A stretch of 64,000 nt of DNA from Lascolabacillus massiliensis (GCF_001282625.1 NZ_CTEJ01000002.1:1598501-1662500); one strand, 5' to 3'. Numbered from the stretch's first letter, positions 43,893-53,144 are shown. The notes: generated by a model not told the origin, from the letters alone. Numbers and translations: made by a program.

Positions 43893-45530
43893 ATGAAGGC
43901 AATCGTATTATTTTTAGTTTTTGTACTGTGTTGCAGTTTCTCACCAGGAACTAACAATAATATTCCTGCGACTGTGCATGAACCAACTGTACGGATTCAG
44001 TCAGGAGTACTGCGCGGTACAACCGAAGATGGGGTTGACAGTTATAAAGGAATTCCGTACGCAGCTCCCCCTGTTGGCGAATTCCGATGGAGACCGCCTC
44101 AACCCGTAACACCATGGGAAGGAATAAGGGATGCAAGCAAATTTGGTCCCAATTGTGCACAAGCAGGATGGGAAACACCTCCGGGTACCATTGCGGAAGG
44201 CTCATCCGAAGATTGTCTATACCTGAATGTATGGGTACCTTCAGGTACTAAATCTGGGACAAAACTCCCTGTGATGGTTTGGATACACGGGGGCGGATTT
44301 GTAGGAGGCAGCGGTTCGGGAACCACCGGGAATCAATTTGCAAAACAGGGTGTTATCCTTATGACTTTCAATTACCGCCTCGGGCGTTTGGGGCATTTCG
44401 CATTCCCCGCATTAAGTGCCGAACATCCTGAAGAACCAAAAGGCAGCTATGCCTACATGGATCAGATTGCAGCGCTTAAATGGGTTCAGGATAATATTGC
44501 AGCTTTTGGCGGTGACCCTGAAAATGTCACGATTTTCGGTTTTTCGGCTGGAGGCGTATCCGTTCATTCATTGCTTACCATACCTGCTGCACGAGGACTT
44601 TTCCACAAAGCAATCAGTGAATCGGGCGGTGGTAGAGACGGCGTTTTAACCGGCAGGCCTATTAAGCAGGAAAATGCAGACCCTTTTTATACCGTTTCTG
44701 CAGAAACAATTGGAATAAATTTCGCGAAGAAGCATGGGATTGAAGGAACAGATGCCGCTGCATTAGCTAAACTTCGGGCACTTAAGGTGGAAGATATTGT
44801 TGACGGAGGTCAAGAAACAGACGGTCAAGGAGGCCCGCGGACATATTCGGGTCCGATTCTCGATGGCAAACTGGTTGTTGAAACAGCTGAAAGTGCTTAC
44901 AATGCAGGAAGGCAGGCAAAAGTTCCGCTCATCATTGGAAATTGCAGTGCAGAAATCGGTGGTAGCTTTGTAAATAATAGCCACTCAAAGGAGGAACTAT
45001 TTTCACTTTTTGGAGAATTGAAGAGCGAAGCCGAAGCTGCTTTCGATCCTGATGGTACTAAAGAATTTGCAGAAGTTATTACAACGTTCAACACCGATTG
45101 GGTCTGGGGTGAACCTGCCAGGATGGTGGCGAGGTCGTTTGCAGCCGAAAAAGAACCGGTTTACGTCTATCATTTTGACTATGTTTCTCCCGCGATGAGA
45201 GTACGAGCACGATACGGTGCCGGACACGGTTCAGAGGTAGGTTATGTATTTGATACGCTGAATGAACGTAGAGATGCTCTCGAACCGTCCCCGGAAGAAA
45301 AAGAATTATCAAGAATGATGAATACTTATTGGACAAATTTCGCCAAAACTGGCAATCCAAATGGCGAAAATCTGCCTGTTTGGCCTCTTTACAATACACA
45401 AAAAGAAGAAATATTGGACATTGAGCCTGATGGTAAACCTATCGGAAAGTTTGATCCACGTAAAGCGAGATTAGATGTGATTGAAAAAACGTCCCAAATA
45501 AGAGACCGTTTACAATCTCGCGGTATTTAA
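43893..45530 (+). CDS. Carboxylesterase, type B
   Basis: Start taken at 43893 (MKAIVLFLVFVLCCSFSPGT); 545 residues with an export signal, and FVLCC may be a lipobox. Hallmarks of the type B esterase family: YKGIPYAAPPVGEFRWRPPQ, SEDCLYLNVW, the oxyanion loop MVWIHGGGFVGGSG, the nucleophile FGFSAGGVSVH (Ser about 217) and GAGHGSEVGYVFD (His about 446). It hydrolyses carboxylic esters, probably outside the cytoplasm; the natural substrate is unknown. An in-frame ATG at 43863, abutting the previous stop, would add ten residues. Confidence 0.92.
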   Translation: MKAIVLFLVFVLCCSFSPGTNNNIPATVHEPTVRIQSGVLRGTTEDGVDSYKGIPYAAPPVGEFRWRPPQPVTPWEGIRDASKFGPNCAQAGWETPPGTIAEGSSEDCLYLNVWVPSGTKSGTKLPVMVWIHGGGFVGGSGSGTTGNQFAKQGVILMTFNYRLGRLGHFAFPALSAEHPEEPKGSYAYMDQIAALKWVQDNIAAFGGDPENVTIFGFSAGGVSVHSLLTIPAARGLFHKAISESGGGRDGVLTGRPIKQENADPFYTVSAETIGINFAKKHGIEGTDAAALAKLRALKVEDIVDGGQETDGQGGPRTYSGPILDGKLVVETAESAYNAGRQAKVPLIIGNCSAEIGGSFVNNSHSKEELFSLFGELKSEAEAAFDPDGTKEFAEVITTFNTDWVWGEPARMVARSFAAEKEPVYVYHFDYVSPAMRVRARYGAGHGSEVGYVFDTLNERRDALEPSPEEKELSRMMNTYWTNFAKTGNPNGENLPVWPLYNTQKEEILDIEPDGKPIGKFDPRKARLDVIEKTSQIRDRLQSRGI

Positions 45531-45551
45531 CAGCAAACTATTTGTGTCGAA

Positions 45552-46289
45552 ATGAAACAGGGAATGAAAGTTGGTAAATTAATCGGGTTAGTCGTCGTTT
45601 TAGGCTTTATATCATACCACATAAATGCCCAAACGGAAGTGAGTTCCGATGAATCTTTGACGGATAAGCAACAAAACCTTATTTCAATTGCTGCTCTAAC
45701 TGCTAAAGGTGATCTTCAGGCATTAAAGCCTTTTCTTGATAAAGGACTCGACACAGGATTGACCATAAACCAAATAAAAGAAGCGATTGTTCATGTATAT
45801 GCTTACTGCGGTTTTCCCCGAAGCATTCGTGGGTTGCAAACATTCATGGAAGTAGTGAATGAACGCAAGGCTAAAGGTATCACCGACTTTTTAGGTGCTA
45901 CCGCAACGCCTGTCAATGATGAGCGAAGCAAATATGAAAGAGGCAGGGAAATTCTGGAAAAACTCACCGGAGTTCCGCAAAATATGCCACAAACGGGTTA
46001 TTCGGCATTTGCACCGGAAATAGAAAGGTTTCTTAAGGAACATCTGTTTGCTGACATCTTTGAAAGAGATGTATTGACCTATGCCGAAAGGGAATTGGTG
46101 ACCATTTCCGTCATAAGCAGCATCGGTAATGCGGAACCCATGCTCCGGTCTCACATGAAAATTTGCCTGAATGTAGGAATAACACCGGAACAGTTGGAGC
46201 AATTCATTAAGGTTATAAGGGCAACATTGGGCAAGAAAGAAGCGAAAGTTGCTCAAAAGGTGCTGAATGAAGTGTTATCCGTTTCATAA
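45552..46289 (+). CDS. Exported carboxymuconolactone-decarboxylase-like protein (two AhpD-type domains)
   Basis: A 245-residue protein with a signal peptide (KLIGLVVVLGFISYHINAQ) and two tandem CMD/AhpD-like helical domains (about 35-110, about 155-240). The first contains INQIKEAIVHVYAYCGFPRS with one Cys; the second is VSISSIGNAEPMLRSHMKIC-like, with a late Cys. The CxxC peroxidatic pair of AhpD is absent. In Bacteroidota, CMD proteins often sit beside a cupin and an aldo/keto reductase under an AraC regulator, as here. The actual reaction is unknown. Confidence 0.87.
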   Translation: MKQGMKVGKLIGLVVVLGFISYHINAQTEVSSDESLTDKQQNLISIAALTAKGDLQALKPFLDKGLDTGLTINQIKEAIVHVYAYCGFPRSIRGLQTFMEVVNERKAKGITDFLGATATPVNDERSKYERGREILEKLTGVPQNMPQTGYSAFAPEIERFLKEHLFADIFERDVLTYAERELVTISVISSIGNAEPMLRSHMKICLNVGITPEQLEQFIKVIRATLGKKEAKVAQKVLNEVLSVS

Positions 46290-46318
46290 GAAAACAATCA
46301 AAAATTTAGGTTCTGATA

Positions 46319-46810
46319 ATGAGAAAAATAATAATTATTCTAACACTTGCGTCATTTATATTCATCGGGTGCAATAACGAATCGAAAAAAGGGGCTAATC
46401 CGGGTGTCGAAGCCATGAACGAGGTATTTCTCAAAGGTAATCTGATTACGAACAATTATTTTACGGGAAAAGCCTGGCTGAATATGCTGGTTACAGACAA
46501 AGAAAATTTCGATCTGACAGCAGGAAAAGTTTTATTTGAACCGGGTGCGAGAACAAATTGGCATTCACATCCGGGTGGTCAGATACTGTTGTGCACAAAA
46601 GGGAACGGATATTATCAGGAAAAAGGAAAGTCAATTCGGCCGTTAAAAGCCGGAGATGTTGTAGAGATATACCCCGATATTATACATTGGCACGGGGCTT
46701 CACAAAATAGCGAGTTTGAACATATTGCCATTTCCACGCAACAAAGCAAAGGAAGTGTAGTGTGGATGGAGCCTGTGACAGATGAGGAGTATTCCGACAA
46801 TGAAAAATAA
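46319..46810 (+). CDS. Cupin-domain lipoprotein
   Basis: A 163-residue lipoprotein (lipobox IFIGC, Cys18). A single beta-barrel cupin domain carries metal-binding motif 1 NWHSHPGGQILLCTKGNGYY (about 80-99) and motif 2 PDIIHWHGASQNSEFEHIAI (about 119-138). It resembles the small cupins that accompany CMD proteins, and is here membrane-tethered on the outer side. Last gene of the rightward cluster; no strong terminator is visible after it. Confidence 0.88.
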   Translation: MRKIIIILTLASFIFIGCNNESKKGANPGVEAMNEVFLKGNLITNNYFTGKAWLNMLVTDKENFDLTAGKVLFEPGARTNWHSHPGGQILLCTKGNGYYQEKGKSIRPLKAGDVVEIYPDIIHWHGASQNSEFEHIAISTQQSKGSVVWMEPVTDEEYSDNEK

Positions 46811-46830
46811 AAACGGCGTAGAACTGTTTT

Positions 46831-47200
46831 TATCCTTTATTTTTTGGTAAGATGTTTACTTTTTTGAAAGTTGGTAGTCGATAGCCGGTTGCAGCATCTT
46901 TCATCTGCTGTTTTTTTCGTAGCGAATCTGTTTTGCCAACTCTAATGTCTCTTTGTTGGTCTGACGCTCAACGGTTGTTCGTGGATTTTTTAGTAAATAC
47001 AAGTTCAATGACTCCTTTTTTCGACTTTTTCTCACCATTTCTTCGCCGGTATTCTCATTTACGGTTTTTACATATCCCATATAATATTCGAGATACAAAC
47101 TGTATGTCCCATTTTTAAGCTCTTTCTGCATAAGCTTAGGGTTGTCGGGTGCATTCTTTTTTTTATTTACTTTGCAAATATAGAAATTAAATCTGGAATT
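46831..47200 (-). pseudogene. Truncated, frameshifted tyrosine integrase (arm-binding domain only)
   Basis: Reverse-strand NGTYSLYLEYYMGYVKTVNE, KKESLNLYLLKNPRTTVERQ, and TNKETLELAKQIRYE are typical of the N-terminal arm-binding region of Bacteroidota tyrosine recombinases. In a run of A residues near 46918 the sense moves to another frame (KQQMKDAATGYRLPTFKKVN) and stops after KNKG near 46831. The catalytic domain is absent, so the enzyme is dead. The original start is uncertain; a TATATTTG box on this strand near 47180 may be the old promoter. Confidence 0.7.
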
Positions 47201-47218
47201 CTGGGGTGCCCAGGGGGC

Positions 47219-47231
47219 GCCCAAACCGACA
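47219..47231. repeat. Right putative attachment repeat of the 38-47 kb element
   Basis: GCCCAAACCGACA, direct partner of 38193-38205 (11 of 13 identical), immediately outside the integrase remnant, the usual place of an att site. Confidence 0.4.
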
Positions 47232-47325
47232 AAATATTTTTGTTAACTATTAAACTTATTCCGATATACTTCTGTTATAACATTTATATAACATTTTTTT
47301 ATTCATTCCTTAAAAAATCGCAGAA

Positions 47326-48345
47326 ATGAACAACCTGGAAACATCCTACATGGGAATACCATTAAGAAGTCCTGTCATTTTAGGAGCATCAGAACTTTCA
47401 ACTAATAACGATACCCTGAAAAGAGCAGAAGATGCCGGAGTAGCAGCAATTGTGTATAAATCATTATTTGAAGAGCAGGTGCAGCTGGAGAACCTGCAGC
47501 ATGATGAAATGCTTGAGGAGTATAATGATATACATGCAGAAATGATCACCTTGCATCCCGAAATAGAGAGATCAGAAATTGAGCACTTTTTGCATGTACT
47601 GCGTAAAGCAAAAGAGAGTGTTTCTGTTCCGGTGATTGCCAGTCTTAATGCTGTAAACAAGTCAACATGGATTAAATATGCGAAGTTAATAGAAGAGACA
47701 GGTGTTGATGGTATCGAGCTTAATCTTTACCAGACTCCTACACGTTTTGACCGTGATGGTGTGGCTATTGAAAGCTTTCAGGCAGATATTGTTTCGTCAG
47801 TAAAAGATAGGTTGTCTATACCTGTTGGAGTGAAATTAAGTTCTGATTACACTAATATTCTCAACTTTGCACAACAACTGGATGATGCAGGTGTTGATGG
47901 ATTAGTCCTGTTTAATGCTTTCTTCCAGCCGGATATTGATATAGAAAAAGAGAAGCATCGCAAATCGTACAACTTTAGCAGAAGAGGGGATTATAAGAAA
48001 TCGCTTCGATATGCAGGAATGCTTTATGGTCGAATAGCTGCAGATATTTGCAGTAGCCGCGGGATCTTCACTGGAGAGGATGTAATAAAACTGTTGCTTT
48101 CAGGAGCCTCTTGTGTGCAGGTAGTAAGTGCAGTATATAAGTATGGTACCGGTGTAATAACCGATATAAACAACACTATTTCCGGTTGGATGGAAAGGAA
48201 GGGATATAACAGAATAGATGATTTTAAGGGCAAATTATCTGACAGCGTGCTGAATAAGAACGACAGTGTGCTTATTTACAAAAGAGCCCAATATATCGAT
48301 CTTATCCTGCACTCAGATACAATTTTCGGAGAGGAGCGTTTATGA
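47326..48345 (+). CDS. Dihydroorotate dehydrogenase-like protein
   Basis: A 339-residue TIM-barrel flavoprotein resembling PyrD: N-terminal MGIPLRSPVILGASELSTNN, FMN-phosphate region GLVLFNAFFQPD, and late GIFTGEDVIKLLLSGASCVQVV. It lacks some canonical DHODH residues: the active-site loop is replaced by ELNLYQTPTRFDRDGV. Bacteroidota often encode this second PyrD-like protein, of unconfirmed substrate. It lies just outside the integrated element and runs convergently with nhaA. Confidence 0.85.
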   Translation: MNNLETSYMGIPLRSPVILGASELSTNNDTLKRAEDAGVAAIVYKSLFEEQVQLENLQHDEMLEEYNDIHAEMITLHPEIERSEIEHFLHVLRKAKESVSVPVIASLNAVNKSTWIKYAKLIEETGVDGIELNLYQTPTRFDRDGVAIESFQADIVSSVKDRLSIPVGVKLSSDYTNILNFAQQLDDAGVDGLVLFNAFFQPDIDIEKEKHRKSYNFSRRGDYKKSLRYAGMLYGRIAADICSSRGIFTGEDVIKLLLSGASCVQVVSAVYKYGTGVITDINNTISGWMERKGYNRIDDFKGKLSDSVLNKNDSVLIYKRAQYIDLILHSDTIFGEERL

Positions 48346-48367
48346 TTTTTTAATCCTGCTTAATTAC

Positions 48368-49564
48368 TCACTCGTTGTCTATATTTTTTTGCTTTATATT
48401 AGCAGCCATCTTGATCCAGATATAGCCAAATATCATTGCAAGACATGAAGCTATTAATACTGAGAGCTTTGCGATATCCTGGTGTAATTTATTCTCAGGG
48501 AATGCCAGATTTGATACAAAAATTGACATTGTAAATCCTATACCTGCAAAGATAGTTACTCCAATGAGTACTATCCAGTTGATTTTTGTTGACAACCGTA
48601 CGATTTTTAATTTTGTAAGCAGATATACTGCGAGAGATATGCCTAAGGGCTTTCCTACAACTAAGCCTAATATTATACCAATAGAGAGTGATGAAGCCAG
48701 ACCCGCTATTGATGATGATGAAATAAGAATGCTTGTATTGGCTAGTGCAAAAATTGGAATGATAAGGTAGTTGACCGGGAAACTAATTCTCTTTTCAAAT
48801 GCCGGCATTCTGTTAATTGGAAGGATGAAAGCGAGTATGACTCCCGCAAAAGATGCATGAATACCTGATCTGTAGGTGCAGTACCACATTGCCAAAGCCA
48901 GAATAATTGTGTAAATGTATGCAGAATTATTCTTTATGAATTTGTTTATAAAATAGATCACAATTGCTATACCCGCAACACCCAGTAGCCAGTATATATC
49001 TGGTGCAGAACCATAAAAGAATGCAATAATCAGAATTGCACATAGGTCATCTATAATTGCCAGTGCAACAATGAATACTTTCATTGAGTGTGAAACTGCT
49101 TTACCCAGCAGACTTAGCATCCCAATAGTAAAGGCTATATCTGTAGCAGCGGGAATTGCCCATCCACTTGTATAATCACTGTTTCTTGTAGCGATTATGA
49201 ATATTAAAGATGGAAATACTACTCCAAATATGGCTGAGATTGCCGGTAACATAATTCTACCCGGAGTTGAAAGTTCCCCGTCAGTTATCTCCTTCTTTAT
49301 GTCGAGTGCAACATGAAAGAAGAATAACGACATTAGTGCATCGTTGATAAAATGCACTATAGAGTGAGGAAGATGGAGTTTACCAAACAGAGGAATCTCA
49401 GAGTCCCAGAAATTGTAATAATGTACTCCAACTCCTTTCAGATTAGATAATATAAGTGATATAGCAGTGCAAATAAGCAGTAGTACACCTAACGTCCTGC
49501 TGTCATTTAATATGAGCTGAATTTTCGATCGCACTAATCCAACTGTTGAATTATCTGTAGCCAT
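48368..49564 (-). CDS. nhaA: Na+/H+ antiporter NhaA
   Basis: A 398-residue protein with 12 predicted helices. The ion-binding Asp pair lies in VALAIIDDLCAILIIAFFYG, and the GWAIPAATDIAFTIGMLSLLG helix is the family signature. Exchanges Na+ for H+ across the inner membrane and supports sodium and pH tolerance. It starts 28 bases downstream of pepE on the same strand, so the two are likely co-transcribed. Confidence 0.95.
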   Translation of the reverse strand: MATDNSTVGLVRSKIQLILNDSRTLGVLLLICTAISLILSNLKGVGVHYYNFWDSEIPLFGKLHLPHSIVHFINDALMSLFFFHVALDIKKEITDGELSTPGRIMLPAISAIFGVVFPSLIFIIATRNSDYTSGWAIPAATDIAFTIGMLSLLGKAVSHSMKVFIVALAIIDDLCAILIIAFFYGSAPDIYWLLGVAGIAIVIYFINKFIKNNSAYIYTIILALAMWYCTYRSGIHASFAGVILAFILPINRMPAFEKRISFPVNYLIIPIFALANTSILISSSSIAGLASSLSIGIILGLVVGKPLGISLAVYLLTKLKIVRLSTKINWIVLIGVTIFAGIGFTMSIFVSNLAFPENKLHQDIAKLSVLIASCLAMIFGYIWIKMAANIKQKNIDNE

Positions 49565-49592
49565 TAATGTTTAATGTAGGTTCTGTTTCTGT

Positions 49593-50300
49593 TTATTTCA
49601 ATAGAAAGCTGAAGTCATCCTCATTTGATAACTCTTTGGGATCCTGGCCATATTTGAATATTCTGGCATTACGATTACCCATCAGTACAAGTTCATCCTC
49701 TTCAAGTAAAAGCATTGTACCTTCGCGTAAACCAACAACATATGTATCCTGGTTAATCTCGATAAATTCTTTAATTCTTACTTCTCGCGTCTCACCTCCA
49801 TGGTTTGCAGGATTATCATCGAGATAATGTGGATTGATTTGAAATGGCACCAGCTTTAGAGTCTTGAATTTTAACGGTTCAACAATTGGCATATCGTTCG
49901 TTGTTCTAAGAGTAGGACAGGCAATATTTGAGCCTGCACTCCAGCCAATATATGGAGTTCCTTTTTTTACTTTTTTACGGATCACCTTCATCAACCCTTT
50001 CTCTTGAAGCATTTTCACAAGCTGCCAGGTATTGCCTCCGCCAACTACTATTGCATCGGCATTCTGTATTGCTTCAACAGGGTTAATAAAACGATGGATA
50101 CTGGTGACATGATGACCAATTTCGGCAAAACGCTGATTTACTTTTTCTTCATACTCTTCATAGGAGAAGGTTACTGCAGCATAGGGTATAAAGATAGCAT
50201 TCAGAGGCTTTTCCCCAAGAAATTCTTTTATGTACTCTTTTGGATATTCCAGATAACTTTCCCCGGGATTAGTTGAGTTACTGATTAATAGAAGTCTCAT
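49593..50300 (-). CDS. pepE: Dipeptidase E (alpha-aspartyl dipeptidase)
   Basis: 235 residues from the ATG at 50300 (MRLLLISNSTNPGESYLEYP). An ATG 18 bases upstream would coincide with the predicted transcript start. Peptidase S51 motifs: VVGGGNTWQLVKML and the nucleophile elbow YIGWSAGSNIACPT (Ser about 120), followed by PFQINPHYLDDNP with the His. It cleaves Asp-Xaa dipeptides in the cytosol. Driven by TACATTTG at 50327-50334 (reverse strand). Confidence 0.92.
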   Translation of the reverse strand: MRLLLISNSTNPGESYLEYPKEYIKEFLGEKPLNAIFIPYAAVTFSYEEYEEKVNQRFAEIGHHVTSIHRFINPVEAIQNADAIVVGGGNTWQLVKMLQEKGLMKVIRKKVKKGTPYIGWSAGSNIACPTLRTTNDMPIVEPLKFKTLKLVPFQINPHYLDDNPANHGGETREVRIKEFIEINQDTYVVGLREGTMLLLEEDELVLMGNRNARIFKYGQDPKELSNEDDFSFLLK

Positions 50301-50326
50301 TTTACAGGTTTTTGTCAATTAAAACA

Positions 50327-50334
50327 CAAATGTA
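50327..50334 (-). promoter_or_regulatory. -7 promoter box for pepE-nhaA
   Basis: Reverse-strand TACATTTG fits TAnnTTTG. Confidence 0.5.
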
Positions 50335-50413
50335 ATGAAAAATAGATAAAAAAAATTTTAAATAGGTCTGAATGGGCTAAATTTGTATTTTAATACTTAT
50401 TAAAAAGCCTAAA

Positions 50414-51079
50414 ATGAAAGATATTTTACGACAAATACGCACAGATCTGAGATTATCGATGAATGGGGTAGTATCTACCAGTATGAGAAATAAGGGTGTA
50501 AATTACAGAATGATCTTTGGGGTTGAAATACCGGTTATTAATAGGATCGCGCAGAAATACCAGTCTGATGCAGTTCTGGCGGAGCGACTCTGGGAAGAGG
50601 ATGTGAGGGAGATGAAAATAATAGCAACTTTATTATATCCGGTTGATCAGTTCAGTAAGAATAAAGCTCTGGAATGGATCTCAGAGATTAAAGATCAGGA
50701 GCTGCGTGAGCAGGTATGTAAAAATATATTACAACGACTTCCCTATGCAGATGAGTTAGTTGTTACAACCATAAATAGCAAAGAAGATAATATTGTAACT
50801 ACAGGGTTGTGGCTGTTTTCAAGATTATGTATAACTGGTTCGGAACTTGTGAATAAAATCGACTCTGGAATATTGATAAATTCAGCTATAGAGAATCTGG
50901 GATCAGAATCTATGCTCCTCAGACAATCAGCTCTGAACGCACTGAAATTTTATGGTCGTACCTCCAGGGACAGGTCTGAACTGATTCTGGCTAAAACAGC
51001 TTCATTTGAAAATTCAGATAATAATGTTGAAAAAGAAATGTTTGACCAACTAAAATTTGAATTCGGCTTCGAGGATTAA
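50414..51079 (+). CDS. AlkD-like DNA alkylation repair (HEAT-repeat) protein
   Basis: A 221-residue all-helical protein with HEAT-like repeats. VNYRMIFGVEIPVINRIAQK and LAERLWEEDVREMKIIATLL are typical of the AlkC/AlkD superfamily. Classic AlkD uses Trp and Asp to remove N3/N7-alkylpurines; the equivalent residues cannot be assigned by eye, so the function could be repair or only DNA binding. It is monocistronic and faces a convergent leftward gene set. Confidence 0.75.
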   Translation: MKDILRQIRTDLRLSMNGVVSTSMRNKGVNYRMIFGVEIPVINRIAQKYQSDAVLAERLWEEDVREMKIIATLLYPVDQFSKNKALEWISEIKDQELREQVCKNILQRLPYADELVVTTINSKEDNIVTTGLWLFSRLCITGSELVNKIDSGILINSAIENLGSESMLLRQSALNALKFYGRTSRDRSELILAKTASFENSDNNVEKEMFDQLKFEFGFED

Positions 51080-51083
51080 GTAG

Positions 51084-51269
51084 TCAGTTCTTGTAATTAT
51101 GCTTTAAGAAGAACATAGCTATTAGGATATTCAGTATAAGAAATCCACCACTACCTGCAAGAAAGATACCTTTCCACTGGGGAAGTGTTATAAGAGATAT
51201 AATTGAAGCTATGGCTATGATTGCAATAATTATCCATAGTACTTTTATTATTTTCTTTATTTTGCTCAT
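51084..51269 (-). CDS. Small two-helix membrane protein
   Basis: 61 residues from the ATG at 51269 (MSKIKKIIKVLWIIIAIIAI). Two hydrophobic helices (about 8-28 and 36-53, GIFLAGSGGFLILNILIAMF) are joined by a short loop. It starts 11 bases downstream of the esterase gene on the same strand. No family recognised. Confidence 0.65.
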   Translation of the reverse strand: MSKIKKIIKVLWIIIAIIAIASIISLITLPQWKGIFLAGSGGFLILNILIAMFFLKHNYKN

Positions 51270-51280
51270 TTTATTATCAT

Positions 51281-52678
51281 TTATTCTGTTTGATTTTTTA
51301 CCCAATTAGTAATATCAGATAAAACCTGTGGAGATATTGTTTGATCGATCTTTCCATATTCATCGGGCTGACCTGTTATACTTTCCTGAAACAGATGATT
51401 CAGCAAGGGGTATGATTTTGTTTCAACTTTATAATTACCACCTTTTTGAATATGATGCTTTATAGCTTCGAGATTTTTTAATGCAGGCACCTGAACATCA
51501 TTCTCTCCATTAATTGCAAGTACAGGGCATGAAACAAGGCTTAAATAATCTTTAGGGTCAGTTGAAAGAAAGCTGCGATAACCGGGAGTTATCATAGCAT
51601 TGAACTGAGCACGAAGATAAGGCTCTTTTTCCAACTTAAGCTTAATCAGAATAGGGAGTTGTTCCCATAAATATGAAAGTCTGTCACGAAGCGCTGTACG
51701 GTCATTTTCAGAGCCAGTCCAAACAAGTAAACTCTCAAAAATTTCTCTGTTTGTAAGCTGTAGTCTGTTAATGGTTTCCGGTTCAATTCCTTGATGTTTG
51801 AGCGAGTTCTCATTCTGATCAAGAACAATCTCAATACCTTTTGTACCGGGTGCAGCCAAAAGAACCATGAATTTCACATCACTGCTTTTTGATGCTACCA
51901 TTGGGGCAATTATACCACCTTCACTATGCCCTAACATGCCTATCTTTGAACTGTCAATCTCTTTTCTGCTTTTCAGATACTCTAAAGCATTAGATGCATC
52001 AGTTACAAAGTCGCTGATAGTTGCCTTTGAATAGTCACCGGTTGACTTCCCAACACCTCTCTTGTCGTATCGTAACACCGCAAAACCATTACGTGTAAGA
52101 TAGTCTGATAACAGATAAAAAGGTTTGTGACCGAAAATAGTTTCGTCTCTGTCATTTGGACCGCTGCCGGCTATTAGAATAATTGCAGGAAATATGCCTG
52201 TACTATCGGGAAGGGTTAAAGTTCCAGATAGTGAAACTTTGTTCTGACTTTTATCAGGTATAGTTACTTCTTCGGAAATATAAGGAAGAGGTTCAATAGG
52301 TGTTTGTGGTTTGTGTACAACCTCTTCGATAGTTTTTCTCAATGTAAGAGGAAATGGAATACCACCCTGATTAAATGTGCCGACAATTGAATCGTTTTCG
52401 AGAATACCTCTGTAAAAGATTCCAAGTCCTGAAGCAATTATTTCAAGTTTTTTATCAGATTCAGAATAGGTAGTTCTCGTTGTGGGTAATCCAAATGCAC
52501 CCTGGTCGGGGCTATCAAAAGTGGAAATGAGTACAGAATCTTTCATAGAAACATTAAACACAAGACGTAGTGAAGTTTCCTGAATTTTTAGGCTGCCAGT
52601 CCAACTTCCAATAATTTCCTGAGAGTATAAGTTGCCTGTCAGCAAGAAAAGAAAAATGTAAAAAACTGCTTTATTCAT
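51281..52678 (-). CDS. Exported alpha/beta hydrolase (S9/acyl esterase type)
   Basis: 465 residues from the ATG at 52678 (MNKAVFYIFLFLLTGNLYSQ), with a signal peptide. An N-terminal beta-rich domain (residues about 20-125) precedes the hydrolase domain: IILIAGSGPNDRDETIFGHK, FAVLRYDKRGVGKSTGDYSK, and the nucleophile elbow IGMLGHSEGGIIAPM (Ser about 248). Late Asp and His lie in LAINGENDVQVPAL and YPLLNHLFQ. It overlaps rlmH by 8 bases, so it is co-translated. Likely a periplasmic esterase of unknown substrate. Confidence 0.87.
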   Translation of the reverse strand: MNKAVFYIFLFLLTGNLYSQEIIGSWTGSLKIQETSLRLVFNVSMKDSVLISTFDSPDQGAFGLPTTRTTYSESDKKLEIIASGLGIFYRGILENDSIVGTFNQGGIPFPLTLRKTIEEVVHKPQTPIEPLPYISEEVTIPDKSQNKVSLSGTLTLPDSTGIFPAIILIAGSGPNDRDETIFGHKPFYLLSDYLTRNGFAVLRYDKRGVGKSTGDYSKATISDFVTDASNALEYLKSRKEIDSSKIGMLGHSEGGIIAPMVASKSSDVKFMVLLAAPGTKGIEIVLDQNENSLKHQGIEPETINRLQLTNREIFESLLVWTGSENDRTALRDRLSYLWEQLPILIKLKLEKEPYLRAQFNAMITPGYRSFLSTDPKDYLSLVSCPVLAINGENDVQVPALKNLEAIKHHIQKGGNYKVETKSYPLLNHLFQESITGQPDEYGKIDQTISPQVLSDITNWVKNQTE

Positions 52679-53144
52679 GATGATATGGCTCATTATTTAT
52701 AATAGTCATTGCCCTGTAGAGCTGTTCAGTAAATATCATTCTAACCATTTGATGAGTGAAAGTCATTTCTGAGAGCGATATCTTTTCATTGGCTATATTG
52801 TAAACACTCTTGGAAAAGCCGTATGGACCGCCAATTATAAAAACCAATCGTTTAGGAACTGTGTACATTTTCTTTTCAATATAATTTGCAAAACCGGATG
52901 AATTGAATTTTTTTCCTTTGTCGTCCAGTAAAACAATGTAATCGGTTAGTTCCAGTGCTTTTATAAGTTTATCACCTTCAAGATTTTTCTGCTCAACTTC
53001 AGAAATACTTTTTCTGTTCTTTATATCAGGGATATAAATGTCTTCAAAAGGGATATAGTAATTCAACCTTTTAACATACTCATCAATAATTTCTTTAAAA
53101 AGTCTGTTATCAGTTTTTCCTATAGAAAGTAGAGCTATTTTCAT
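52671..53144 (-). CDS. rlmH: 23S rRNA (pseudouridine1915-N3)-methyltransferase
   Basis: 157 residues from the ATG at 53144 (MKIALLSIGKTDNRLFKEII); family length is 155-159. A SPOUT-type knotted methyltransferase that modifies 23S helix 69. SAM-binding knot: LVFIIGGPYGFSKSVYNIA and ISLSEMTFTHQMVRMIFTEQ, ending in the invariant YHHE. Promoter TACTTTTG on the reverse strand at 53187-53194, back-to-back with the nadC promoter. Confidence 0.96.
   Translation of the reverse strand: MKIALLSIGKTDNRLFKEIIDEYVKRLNYYIPFEDIYIPDIKNRKSISEVEQKNLEGDKLIKALELTDYIVLLDDKGKKFNSSGFANYIEKKMYTVPKRLVFIIGGPYGFSKSVYNIANEKISLSEMTFTHQMVRMIFTEQLYRAMTIINNEPYHHE

Noticed and set aside
46810..46850. Terminator after the cupin gene
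   Set aside because: AAAAAC...GTTTTT pairing is short and A/T-only apart from one base pair; not convincing.
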